In this document: piece after piece, positions 1-6,546 of the stretch
Layout of the letters: every line of letters starts with the position of its first letter
Position numbering within the stretch: the stretch's first letter is position 1
Source: DASUGM01 sp036274055
GTDB taxonomy: Bacteria > Acidobacteriota > Vicinamibacteria > Vicinamibacterales > SCN-69-37
Reading direction: 5' to 3'
NCBI GenBank assembly: GCA_036274055.1
Contig: DASUGM010000121.1
Span: 1 to 22,455 of the forward strand
DNA length: 22,455 nucleotides
Program-made: the position numbers and the translations under genes
The notes under the pieces: model-generated
What the model was told of the DNA's origin: nothing
The model's input: only the letters and a program-made list of their open reading frames with translations
Database searches by the model: none

Positions 1-370
1 CGACTGATGCCGCCGGATCGTTCAGCGGCAGCGTCGCCAGCGGGATGAAGCGCGTGCCGTAGTCGGCCCGCACCTTCGCGAACGCGTCGTTGGTGATTGC
101 CGCGAGCCTGGCAGCGATCTTCGGGGGATCGACATGCGTCCCCGGCGTCGTCAGGGAGATGACCTGCGTGTCGACGCCCTGCTCGTCGAGCACCGTCTCG
201 CGATACGCGATGTCGCGATGCCCGGGGACCATGACGTTGTAGTCGCCGGGATAATGCACGACCGGATTGCCGTTGGCGTCGATGGTGATGTGCAGCGAAC
301 TGCCCGACGGCGCGAGCGCGTCGAGATATTCGGGCGGGTAATAGTGGTTATGAAAATCGACGATGGGCAC
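1..370 (-). CDS. Amidohydrolase (amidohydrolase-2 / ACMSD-like), N-terminal part, truncated by window edge
   Basis: The minus strand stays open from a GTG at 370 to the window edge, giving about 123 residues. The protein begins VPIVDFHNHYYPPEYLDAL. The DFHNH segment is the HxH metal-binding signature on the first strand of the amidohydrolase TIM barrel, and the following text (LDEQGVDTQVISLTTPG, then NDAFAKVRADYGTRFIPLATL) matches the usual course of the amidohydrolase-2 family. That family includes aminocarboxymuconate-semialdehyde decarboxylase and related decarboxylases or hydrolases acting on small carboxylated substrates. The other metal ligands and the catalytic Asp lie outside the window, so the substrate cannot be named. 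I chose GTG 370 because the homologous-looking sequence begins there and no in-frame ATG lies nearby. No Shine-Dalgarno is visible, but TACAAT lies 8 nt upstream, so the transcript may be leaderless. Confidence 0.85.
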   Translation of the reverse strand, partial: MPIVDFHNHYYPPEYLDALAPSGSSLHITIDANGNPVVHYPGDYNVMVPGHRDIAYRETVLDEQGVDTQVISLTTPGTHVDPPKIAARLAAITNDAFAKVRADYGTRFIPLATLPLNDPAASV

Positions 371-378
371 GGGCGGGC

Positions 379-384
379 ATTGTA
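379..384 (-). promoter_or_regulatory. Putative -10 element for the amidohydrolase (leaderless)
   Basis: On the minus strand TACAAT is followed by 8 nt and then the GTG start at 370. This places the expected transcription start at or within a base or two of the start codon. No convincing -35 hexamer is present. The fused E1 gene has the same TATAAT-like box with the same 8-nt spacing. This is inferred from sequence only. Confidence 0.45.
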
Positions 385-400
385 CCGCGGGGCTCCGCCC

Positions 401-578
401 ATGGGCGATGGGCGATCGGGTGATCGGGCCAGGGCAGAGCATCGCGCGATCGCGCGATCGGGCGAAGGCCTCACTCAGATCTCGCGGACCAGATCTGAGT
501 GCTCAGCCCATCCTTTGCCCGATCGCGCGATCGCCCATGCTCTGCCATCGCCCGATCACCCGACCGGCGATCGCCCAT
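401..578. repeat. Nested palindromic word array, site 1 (GATCGGG/GATCGC words)
   Basis: The left arm, 401-468, and the right arm, 512-578, are imperfect inverted copies of about 67 bp with roughly 85% pairing by eye, including TCGGGTGATCGGGC, GGCAGAGCAT and GCGATCGCGCGATCGGGC. Each arm consists of degenerate GATCGSG words. Between the arms sits a perfect 11-bp stem: CACTCAGATCT (472-482), an 8-nt loop and AGATCTGAGTG (491-501). The array fills most of the 277-bp gap between the divergent amidohydrolase and PadR genes. No coding sequence is convincing here. Its function is unknown. Possibilities include a cruciform, a transcription barrier or a slippage-derived quasi-palindrome. Confidence 0.85.
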
Positions 579-596
579 AGGGTTGCCTCCCTTGAT

Positions 597-636
597 TATC
601 GAGGCTACGCTGGGTTACTGTCCAAGGCTATCGAGG
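597..636 (+). promoter_or_regulatory. Direct repeat TATCGAGG x2 upstream of the PadR gene, possible operator
   Basis: TATCGAGG occurs at 597-604 and again at 629-636, spaced 32 bp start to start, about three helical turns. The second copy overlaps the ribosome-binding site (GAGGGA, 633-638). PadR proteins commonly repress their own promoter, so this is a plausible operator, but the repeats are direct whereas most characterised PadR sites are dyads. No good -35/-10 pair could be assigned. Confidence 0.3.
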
Positions 637-647
637 GAATGAGGCCG

Positions 648-983
648 ATGCCCAAAGATCACGAACTTCTCCATGGTGCGTTGGCGGCCCTGATCCTGCG
701 GACGCTGAGCGAAGCCGACGACCACGGCTACGGCATCAGCCGTCGCATTGAGAGCGCCACCGGCGGCGCCGTGCAGGTCGAAGACGGCTCCCTCTATCCC
801 GCCCTGTACCGGCTCGAACGCAAGGCGCTGATAAAAGGCGAGTGGGGGCTCACCGAGGCGCGCAAGCGCGCGCGGTTCTATCGCCTCACCGACAAGGGCC
901 GCCGTCATCTGGTCAGGCAGACCGCGCAGTGGGCGGCGTTTGCCGGCGGCGTCTCCAGATTCCTGCTTGGAGAGAAGCCGTGA
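648..983 (+). CDS. PadR family transcriptional regulator
   Basis: This 111-residue protein is a compact PadR regulator: HELLHGALAALILRTLSEAD (helices 1-2), then HGYGISRRIE, the conserved turn, and VEDGSLYPALYRLERKALI, the recognition helix and wing entry. It ends with the wing segment RARFYRLTDKGRRHL and a short C-terminal helix for dimerisation. The start is set by GAGGGA at 633-638, 9 nt before ATG 648; the in-frame ATG at 639 abuts that site directly and cannot use it. The gene overlaps the following permease gene by four bases (GTGA), so the two are translationally coupled. PadR-permease pairs of this kind are characteristic of Acidobacteriota, where the regulator probably controls the permease in response to an unknown ligand. 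Confidence 0.93.
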   Translation: MPKDHELLHGALAALILRTLSEADDHGYGISRRIESATGGAVQVEDGSLYPALYRLERKALIKGEWGLTEARKRARFYRLTDKGRRHLVRQTAQWAAFAGGVSRFLLGEKP

Positions 984-3640
984 CGGCCGGTCGAGGCGAG
1001 CCGCCGCGCCGGCGAACCGGCCGCACCCGCGAGTTCGGCGCGAACTTGCGCTCTCTGCTCGGTTGGCGGCGCTCGTCCGATGACGTCCGCGAGGAACTAC
1101 GTATCCACGCCGAGATGCAGGCCGCCGACGGCCGCGTGCCGAGTCCGCACGATCGCCGCGCGCTGGTCGCTGCCGGCGCCGCGCTGCTTGATGACGGCGA
1201 CCGCCGATCTCGCCGTCTGCAATGGATCGAAGAGGCCTGGCATGACCTTCGTCACGGTTGGCGCACGCTGTGGGCCCGACCAGGCTTCGCACTTGGTTCG
1301 ATCCTCACCATCGGCATCGGTCTCGGTGCGAACACGGCCATCTTCGGCCTCGTCAACGCGGTGTACTTCCGGCCGCTGCCGATCGATCCGGACGGGCGGC
1401 TCGTCCGCATCCGCGAATTCAGTCTGGCGCCGGACGGCTCCCGGCGTCAGGTCGACGCCAGCCGTCGCGTCTTCGACGCGGTCACTGCCGCCGACGGTCT
1501 CGTCTCCGACGCGGTCATCCTCAACGGCACGAGCCTCAATCTGCAGGCCGGCGACGGCGCCCAACGCGTCCAGGCGACACGCACGTCGGCCGGTTTTGCC
1601 AGAGTCCTCAATGCGATGCCGGCGCTCGGCCGGCCGTTCACCGCCGAGGAAGAACGCGAGGGCGAGTCAAGCGGCGCGCTGATCATCAGCCACGGGCTGT
1701 GGGCGCGCGTCTTCGGCAGTGCCAGCGACATACTCGGACGCAAGGTCGTCGCCGGGACGCGGACGCTGACGATCGTCGGCGTGATGCCGAAAGGCTTCGA
1801 GTTCCCGTACGGATCGGAAGCGTGGGTTCCCGCGCGTTTCGCGGAAAACGAACGCTCGCTCGTCATCTTCGGCCACCTCGCTCCCGGCCTGTCCCTTGAC
1901 GCCGCCAACGCGCGCTTCGAGGCCATCGGCCGGCAGCTCAACGCCGAACTGGGTGTCAATGCGCTCGGTCTCGGTTTGAACGCCGTCTCCGCGCGCCAGG
2001 CCTTGATGGACGACGATGGCCGGATGGCGGTGGCGCTGCTCGGCAGCGTGACGTTCCTGCTGCTGATCGCGTGTGCGAACGTGACGATGCTGATGACGTC
2101 ACGGCTGGTGGCGCGACAGAAGGAAGTCGTCATCCGCGCGTCGCTCGGCTGCGGCCGCTGGCGTCAGATCCGGCAGTTCATCGCCGAAGCGCTCCAGCTG
2201 TTCGTCCTCGGTGGCATCACCGGCTGGGGGCTGGCGCTGGTGATCAAAGACGCACTCGTCGTCCTGCTGCCGCGCACGTTTTTCGAGCAGCTCGGGATGA
2301 CCTCCGTCGTGCTCGACCTGCGAGTGGCGACGGTCGCGATCGCGCTGGCGATGACGGCCGGACTGAGCTTTGGCCTGCTCGCCGCCGTGCGGGCGACGCG
2401 CGGCGACCTCAATGCGGTCATGAAAGACGGCGGCCGCGCCGCAACCGCCGGACGCAGCCGCCGCAGCGCCGGCGCGCTCGTCGTCATCGAAATTGCGCTG
2501 GCGCTGGTCCTCGTGGCCGGCGCCGGGCTGCTGATTGAGTCGGTCTACGCGATCAGCCAGCGCGACAACGGCTTCCGCGCTGACGGACTGCTGACGTTCC
2601 AGATGGAGTTTCGCGGCGATCGCTACGCGGCCGGCGGACCGCGAGTCCAGTTTCTCGATGCCGCGCTGGCGCGGCTGCGCGCCCTGCCTGGCGTCGTCGA
2701 CGCCGGCGTGACGACGGTCAATCCGTTCTGTTGCGGCGATTGGGGCGCGAGGATGTCAGCCGAAGGCCAGCCGCCAGTCGCTCCGGAGGCCGCGGTCGTG
2801 GTCCAGCACTTCCTGGTGACGCCAACGTTCTTTTCGACAATGCAGATTCCACTGCGCGAGGGCCGCCTCTTCACCGACATGGATCGGGAAGGGCAGCCGC
2901 CGGTCGTCGTGGTCGACGAGCGCTTCGCCCGCCGGTTCTGGCCCGATCAGAGTGCGATCGGCAAGCGCGTCAAGCGCGGGCTGTACGACTCGCCATTTCC
3001 GTGGATGACGGTCGTCGGTGTGGTCGCACCGATCGACGCCGCCGGCGAATACACCGAGATGTGGTACCTGCCGTTCAAGCAACTGCCGCTGGGGCCGTCG
3101 TCGACGTCCGCGCACGTGATGTTGCGCAGCGCCGGCGATCCGATGGCGATCCTGCCGGCGGCGCGCCGCGCGATCGCGGAGACCGACGCACTGATGCCGG
3201 TGTTTCGTCCGACGACGATGGCGGAGCTTGGCCGCGATCGCTACACGCAGGATCGGCTGGCGGCGACGATCACCGGGACGCTCGCAGCATCGGGGCTGTT
3301 GCTGTCCGTGCTCGGCGTCTATGGTCTGATGTCGTCGGCGGTCGCGGGCGATGCCCGTGAGATCGGCATTCGCCTCGCGCTCGGAGCGTCGCGGCGCCGC
3401 GTCATCGGCGGCGTGATTGCCCGCGCGCTTCGACTCGCCGTAATCGGCGTGCTCGCCGGCGTCCCGCTCGCTTATCTGAGTACTCGCGGCCTCAGCGCGC
3501 TCATCACCGATCTCGAGCCGCTTGATGTATCGAGGCTGTTTGCGGTCGCCCTGGTGCTCGTCGCGGCCGTCGCGACGGCCGCGCTCCTGCCGGCGCGGCG
3601 GGCGATGCGCATCGATCCGCTGCGGGCCCTACGGTACTGA
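980..3640 (+). CDS. Duplicated FtsX/MacB-like permease (acidobacterial duplicated orphan permease family)
   Basis: The protein has 886 residues from GTG 980, which overlaps the PadR stop as GTGA; longer open frame upstream merely shadows PadR. An N-terminal cytoplasmic segment (DVREELRIHAEM, about 35-46) precedes the first membrane span (PGFALGSILTIGIGLGANTA, about 101-120). A MacB-like periplasmic core follows (SHGLWARVFGS, LTIVGVMPKGFEFP). A first FtsX bundle lies at about 350-480 (LLGSVTFLLLIACANVTML). A second span and periplasmic core start near 500 (VVIEIALALVLVAGAGLLIE), and the second FtsX bundle begins near 768 (SGLLLSVLGVYGLM). It ends in RRAMRIDPLRALRY, typical of the family. Such permeases lack a cognate ATPase next to them, and none is seen here. 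By analogy with MacB it may move a lipid or peptide or act in signalling, but no substrate is established. Confidence 0.93.
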   Translation: MTAGRGEPPRRRTGRTREFGANLRSLLGWRRSSDDVREELRIHAEMQAADGRVPSPHDRRALVAAGAALLDDGDRRSRRLQWIEEAWHDLRHGWRTLWARPGFALGSILTIGIGLGANTAIFGLVNAVYFRPLPIDPDGRLVRIREFSLAPDGSRRQVDASRRVFDAVTAADGLVSDAVILNGTSLNLQAGDGAQRVQATRTSAGFARVLNAMPALGRPFTAEEEREGESSGALIISHGLWARVFGSASDILGRKVVAGTRTLTIVGVMPKGFEFPYGSEAWVPARFAENERSLVIFGHLAPGLSLDAANARFEAIGRQLNAELGVNALGLGLNAVSARQALMDDDGRMAVALLGSVTFLLLIACANVTMLMTSRLVARQKEVVIRASLGCGRWRQIRQFIAEALQLFVLGGITGWGLALVIKDALVVLLPRTFFEQLGMTSVVLDLRVATVAIALAMTAGLSFGLLAAVRATRGDLNAVMKDGGRAATAGRSRRSAGALVVIEIALALVLVAGAGLLIESVYAISQRDNGFRADGLLTFQMEFRGDRYAAGGPRVQFLDAALARLRALPGVVDAGVTTVNPFCCGDWGARMSAEGQPPVAPEAAVVVQHFLVTPTFFSTMQIPLREGRLFTDMDREGQPPVVVVDERFARRFWPDQSAIGKRVKRGLYDSPFPWMTVVGVVAPIDAAGEYTEMWYLPFKQLPLGPSSTSAHVMLRSAGDPMAILPAARRAIAETDALMPVFRPTTMAELGRDRYTQDRLAATITGTLAASGLLLSVLGVYGLMSSAVAGDAREIGIRLALGASRRRVIGGVIARALRLAVIGVLAGVPLAYLSTRGLSALITDLEPLDVSRLFAVALVLVAAVATAALLPARRAMRIDPLRALRY

Positions 3641-3695
3641 CCTCGGCCCGGCCCCCGCGCCGTCGAGAACCGCAACACGCTTACAAATCTGTCCG

Positions 3696-3722
3696 GATCG
3701 GCAAGGCACTTCGCCGCCGATC
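3696..3722 (+). promoter_or_regulatory. Inverted repeat GATCGGC-N13-GCCGATC upstream of the sigma-54 promoter
   Basis: Perfect 7-bp arms lie at 3696-3702 and 3716-3722, in the 156-bp gap between the permease stop and the ATPase start. The dyad centre is about 48 bp upstream of the -24 element and about 73 bp upstream of the predicted transcription start. It could be the site for a sigma-54 activator. It could also be a weak hairpin behind the permease gene, but no T-tract follows. Low confidence. Confidence 0.35.
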
Positions 3723-3755
3723 TCATTAGACAGCCAGCATTTCAGGACTTTCTCG

Positions 3756-3770
3756 TGGCACACCGGTTGC
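3756..3770 (+). promoter_or_regulatory. Sigma-54 (RpoN) -24/-12 promoter
   Basis: TGGCACACCGGTTGC matches the consensus TGGCAC-N5-TTGC at all ten conserved bases, with the required GG-N10-GC spacing. The expected transcription start is about 3781-3783. From there a 14-16-nt leader carrying GGGAG (3783-3787) leads to GTG 3797. The match lies in the right place and orientation for the ATPase gene. It also argues against the in-frame GTG at 3755, which would fall inside the promoter. Transcription would need RpoN plus an ATP-dependent enhancer-binding protein, not encoded here. Confidence 0.75.
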
Positions 3771-3796
3771 GTCTTCCGGCATGGGAGACGTGTCGC

Positions 3797-5212
3797 GTGA
3801 CCCCAGTTGCTGATGCTCCGTCGCTGCTCTTGCGGCCGGTCGCTGACGGCCTCGCTGAGGCCAAGCCGCCAGTCATGCGCCTGGTCCCCTCGTCATCTCC
3901 ACAACCGGCTGCCGACGCGGCTGCCGCCGAGCTGCCGACGCCGACGATGCTGGCCCACACGGGTCTGTCCGCGGAGAACGTCCTCGCGCTGATTCTGAAA
4001 GTGCTCTACGCTGGCGAGCAGTCCGGTCATGCGTTGTCGGACATGCTCAAGATCACGTTCGGCGTGCTCGAGCCGATCATCGAGCAGGCCCGCATCGAGC
4101 AGCTCATCGAAGTGAAGCGCGCCACCGGCGTCGGCGCCGCCGGTTACGAGTACGCGCTCACCGATCGCGGCCGCGATCGCGCCCGGCAATTTCTCGATGT
4201 CAACGGCTACGTCGGTCCGGCGCCGGTGCCGCTCGATCAATATGTGCGCTACGTGCGCGGCCTCGCGAAGCACCACACGATCATCGACCGCGAGGTGATC
4301 GCCTCGGGGTTCACCGATCTCATCGTCGCCGACGACATGCTGGACCAGCTCGGTCCCGCAGTGAGCACACGCCGCGCGATGTTTCTCTACGGGCCCCCGG
4401 GCAACGGCAAGAGCGCGATGTCGGCCGGCATCGGCAAAGCCCTCGGCGACGCGGTCTACATGCCGTACGCGCTGGATATCGGCGGCCAGATCGTCACGCT
4501 GTTCGATCCCGTCACCCACGTGCCGCAGCCGATCGAGGCCGAGACCGAGCTGGTCCGCGCCGACGCCGCCGTCGATCCGCGCTGGGTCCGCATCCGCCGC
4601 CCCGTCATCACCGTCGGCGGCGAGCTGACGCTGGAGCAACTCGACCTGAAGTTCAACCCGCTCGCGAAGTTCTACGAAGCGCCGGTGCAGTTGAAGGCGA
4701 ACGGCGGCGTACTGCTGGTCGACGACTTCGGCCGCCAGCGCGTGCCGGCGAGCGACCTGCTGAATCGCTGGATCGTGCCGCTCGAATCGCGCGTCGACTA
4801 CCTGTCGCTCCACACCGGACGGAAGTTCGAAGTCCCATTCGACGTCCTGGTGATCTTCGCGACCAACCTCGAGCCGCGGACGCTGACCGACGAAGCGTTT
4901 CTTCGCCGGATTCCGTACAAGGTGCGGGCCGAGAATCCGTCGATCCAGCAGTTCTCAAAAATTTTCGAAATGGTCTGCCGCAAGCACGGCGTCGACTTCA
5001 ATCCGAACGTCGTCACCCACCTCTGCCGGGAGTACTACGACGGCAAGGGCTTCGAGATGCGCGCCTGCCACCCGCGCGATCTGGTCGAACAGATGGTGAT
5101 GCTGTGCCGCTACCGCAAACAGCCGGTGACGATCACGCCGCAGCTGCTCGATGAAGCCTGCCGGACGTACTTCCTCGACAAGCCGCTGTACGGGACGGAA
5201 GCGCGGGCGTAG
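3797..5212 (+). CDS. Orphan AAA+ ATPase with N-terminal winged-helix-like region
   Basis: The 471-residue protein (from GTG 3797) has a low-complexity Pro/Ala-rich N-terminus to about residue 50. A winged-helix-like region follows at about 54-136, where GHALSDMLKITFGVLEPIIE and YEYALTDRGRDRARQFL resemble a recognition helix and wing. The AAA+ core has Walker A GPPGNGKS (199-206), Walker B LLVDDF (306-311), a sensor-1-like FATN (364-367) and FLRRIPYK (378-385), which carries likely arginine-finger or sensor residues. The C-terminal lid contains HPRDLVEQMVMLCRY. GTG 3797 is preceded by GGGAG at a 9-nt gap and lies just behind a sigma-54 promoter; GTG 3755 with AGGA is the alternative. It does not have the GAFTGA loop of sigma-54 activators. 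The gene is alone on its strand and its role is unknown. A regulatory or remodelling ATPase is likely. Confidence 0.85.
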   Translation: MTPVADAPSLLLRPVADGLAEAKPPVMRLVPSSSPQPAADAAAAELPTPTMLAHTGLSAENVLALILKVLYAGEQSGHALSDMLKITFGVLEPIIEQARIEQLIEVKRATGVGAAGYEYALTDRGRDRARQFLDVNGYVGPAPVPLDQYVRYVRGLAKHHTIIDREVIASGFTDLIVADDMLDQLGPAVSTRRAMFLYGPPGNGKSAMSAGIGKALGDAVYMPYALDIGGQIVTLFDPVTHVPQPIEAETELVRADAAVDPRWVRIRRPVITVGGELTLEQLDLKFNPLAKFYEAPVQLKANGGVLLVDDFGRQRVPASDLLNRWIVPLESRVDYLSLHTGRKFEVPFDVLVIFATNLEPRTLTDEAFLRRIPYKVRAENPSIQQFSKIFEMVCRKHGVDFNPNVVTHLCREYYDGKGFEMRACHPRDLVEQMVMLCRYRKQPVTITPQLLDEACRTYFLDKPLYGTEARA

Positions 5213-5230
5213 GTCGGCGGCATCAATCAG

Positions 5231-5474
5231 CAATTGCCAGATTGCCGAATCGAGGGCATTGCCGCATTGGATTGAAGAGCGATTGCTCGATTGCCGGAAT
5301 CATTGACAGATTGCGGATTGCCGGATCGACTCCGTCACTCAGTCAATAGGTCAATCAGTCAATCAAGAACGAGCAATTCTGCAATGCCCTTCAATCGGGC
5401 ATTGATTGCGGCAATCGAGCAATCGCTCTTCAATCCAATCCGGCAATGCCCTCGATTCGGCAATCCGGCAATTG
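5231..5474. repeat. Nested palindromic word array, site 2: near-perfect 71-bp inverted repeat (ATTGCCG words)
   Basis: The arm at 5231-5301 and the arm at 5404-5474 are reverse complements at 68 of 71 positions by direct comparison. Both are made of degenerate ATTGCCG/GATTGC words. The 102-bp centre holds further words, three GTCAAT copies at exact 8-bp spacing (5342, 5350, 5358), and a perfect 8-bp hairpin CAATGCCC/GGGCATTG (5382-5389, 5397-5404) with a 7-nt loop. The array fills the 277-bp gap between two convergent genes (ATPase stop 5212, beta-propeller stop 5490), so it could stop transcription from both sides. There is no T-tract, so it is not a classical terminator. No coding sequence is convincing here. 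Confidence 0.93.
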
Positions 5475-5489
5475 CCGAAGGCCTCCCGC

Positions 5490-6488
5490 CTAGCCCGCAA
5501 ACTCGTAACACCCCGGCGTAATGAGAACCCGATTGTCGGGCGTAAAGAAGAAACTCGTCGGCTCGACGATGCCGGCGCCTCTGAACTGGATCGTCCTGAC
5601 CTTTTCGCCTGCGCGGTCGTAGACATAGGTGAACGGCTCGCTCAGCGAGATCCAGACCCGGCCCAAGCGGTCAACGGCTGCGGTCCGGACCAGCGTCGGC
5701 ACCATGGGTATCGACCCGGCGCCGGCGGGGCGCGCCGGCCAGGTCGTCGGGATCGCCTGAATCGACGCATCCAGCTGCGGACCCTCGATGTGCCGTTCGA
5801 ACTGCAGCGTCCCGGCGGCGTCGTATTTCCGCAGCAGTGGGACTCCGGTCTGGAACACGAAGTAGAAGCCGCCGGCAGGATCGGCGAGCGGCAGGCCGAC
5901 GTTGAGCGCCGCGTGCAGCACCGGGTCGGACTCATAGCCGGTCTTCCTGAACGCGCCGATGCTGCGGACGACGTTTCCCTCGAGATCGAGTTCGGTAATC
6001 AGCGCCCCGGTCTGCGGCTGGTTGATGACGAACGTCCGCCCGGTGAACGTCATCGATGAGACACCGTTGATCATTACCGCGCCAACGGTGAAGCGCGAGC
6101 CGGTGCGCCGCGGCAGATAGAAGCCGCCGATGCGCGTGCCGTCGAGGCCGAAGTACTGAATCCGCTCGTAGCCGCCGGGGCCGTCGGCGACTGCGAAGAT
6201 GTCGTTGCCGGCAAGGGACAGCACGCCGGGTTCGAGCAGCCGGCCAAGTTCCTGTCCGATCGAGATGACTTGGCGCATCTCGGTCCGGCCGGCATTGATG
6301 ACGAAGACGCTGTGGCCGCGGCGATCGAGGACGACGTATTCCCCGGTGGAGGCTTGCGCGCACCCGTACGGTTCGCGCAGTTTGCCGGCCAGCTGCGGCG
6401 GCATGGCGCTGATCGACTGGAGAATCTCGACGCGGTGCTGCGATAGTGCCGCGCTCAGCGCCAGGCACAGTGTCAGAGCCCTGCGCAC
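5490..6488 (-). CDS. Secreted beta-propeller (NHL/6-bladed-like) protein of unknown function
   Basis: From GTG 6488 the product is 332 residues. It starts with a plausible signal peptide: RR, then the hydrophobic stretch ALTLCLALSAALS. In-frame GTG codons at 6503 and 6524 would add residues read from the upstream GCACCGGGCACC repeat and spoil the signal peptide, so 6488 is preferred although its ribosome-binding site is weak. The body is a series of beta-rich blade-like units with recurring G-x-hydrophobic turns (EYVVLDRRGHSVFVINAG, RIQYFGLDGTRIGGFYLP, LITELDLEGNVVRSIG, LLRKYDAAGTLQFERHI, TYVYDRAGEKVRTIQFRG). No catalytic residues are recognisable. Such proteins act as periplasmic binding or scaffolding modules. 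The gene follows the fused E1 gene by 54 bp on the same strand and may be co-transcribed with it. Confidence 0.72.
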   Translation of the reverse strand: MRRALTLCLALSAALSQHRVEILQSISAMPPQLAGKLREPYGCAQASTGEYVVLDRRGHSVFVINAGRTEMRQVISIGQELGRLLEPGVLSLAGNDIFAVADGPGGYERIQYFGLDGTRIGGFYLPRRTGSRFTVGAVMINGVSSMTFTGRTFVINQPQTGALITELDLEGNVVRSIGAFRKTGYESDPVLHAALNVGLPLADPAGGFYFVFQTGVPLLRKYDAAGTLQFERHIEGPQLDASIQAIPTTWPARPAGAGSIPMVPTLVRTAAVDRLGRVWISLSEPFTYVYDRAGEKVRTIQFRGAGIVEPTSFFFTPDNRVLITPGCYEFAG

Positions 6489-6499
6489 GGCCGGGTCTC

Positions 6500-6546
6500 G
6501 CACCGGGCACCTAGCCCGGAGCACCGGGCACCATGGTGCGTGCTAG
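6500..6546. repeat. Short GCACCGGGCACC repeat with CTAG dyad
   Basis: GCACCGGGCACC occurs identically at 6500-6511 and 6521-6532. The second copy runs into the 12-bp palindrome GCACCATGGTGC (6527-6538). CTAG at 6511-6514 and 6543-6546 brackets the unit. It occupies most of the 54-bp gap between the fused E1 stop and the beta-propeller gene. It looks like a small relative of the larger word arrays in this window. Confidence 0.7.

Noticed and set aside
371..647. Small open frames in the gap between the amidohydrolase and PadR genes
   Set aside because: They are read from GATCG word repeats and show no conserved or plausible protein sequence.
842..979. Upstream extension of the permease frame to 842
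   Set aside because: It lies within PadR coding sequence. The GTGA overlap at 980 gives a normal coupled start.
3755..3796. GTG 3755 as start of the AAA+ ATPase
   Set aside because: It has an AGGA site, but the sigma-54 -24/-12 elements occupy 3756-3770, so the transcript would begin after this codon.
5213..5489. Insertion-sequence ends or a MITE around the 71-bp inverted repeat
   Set aside because: No target-site duplication was seen, and the arms are built of internal short words rather than defined terminal repeats; a MITE origin cannot be excluded but is not supported.
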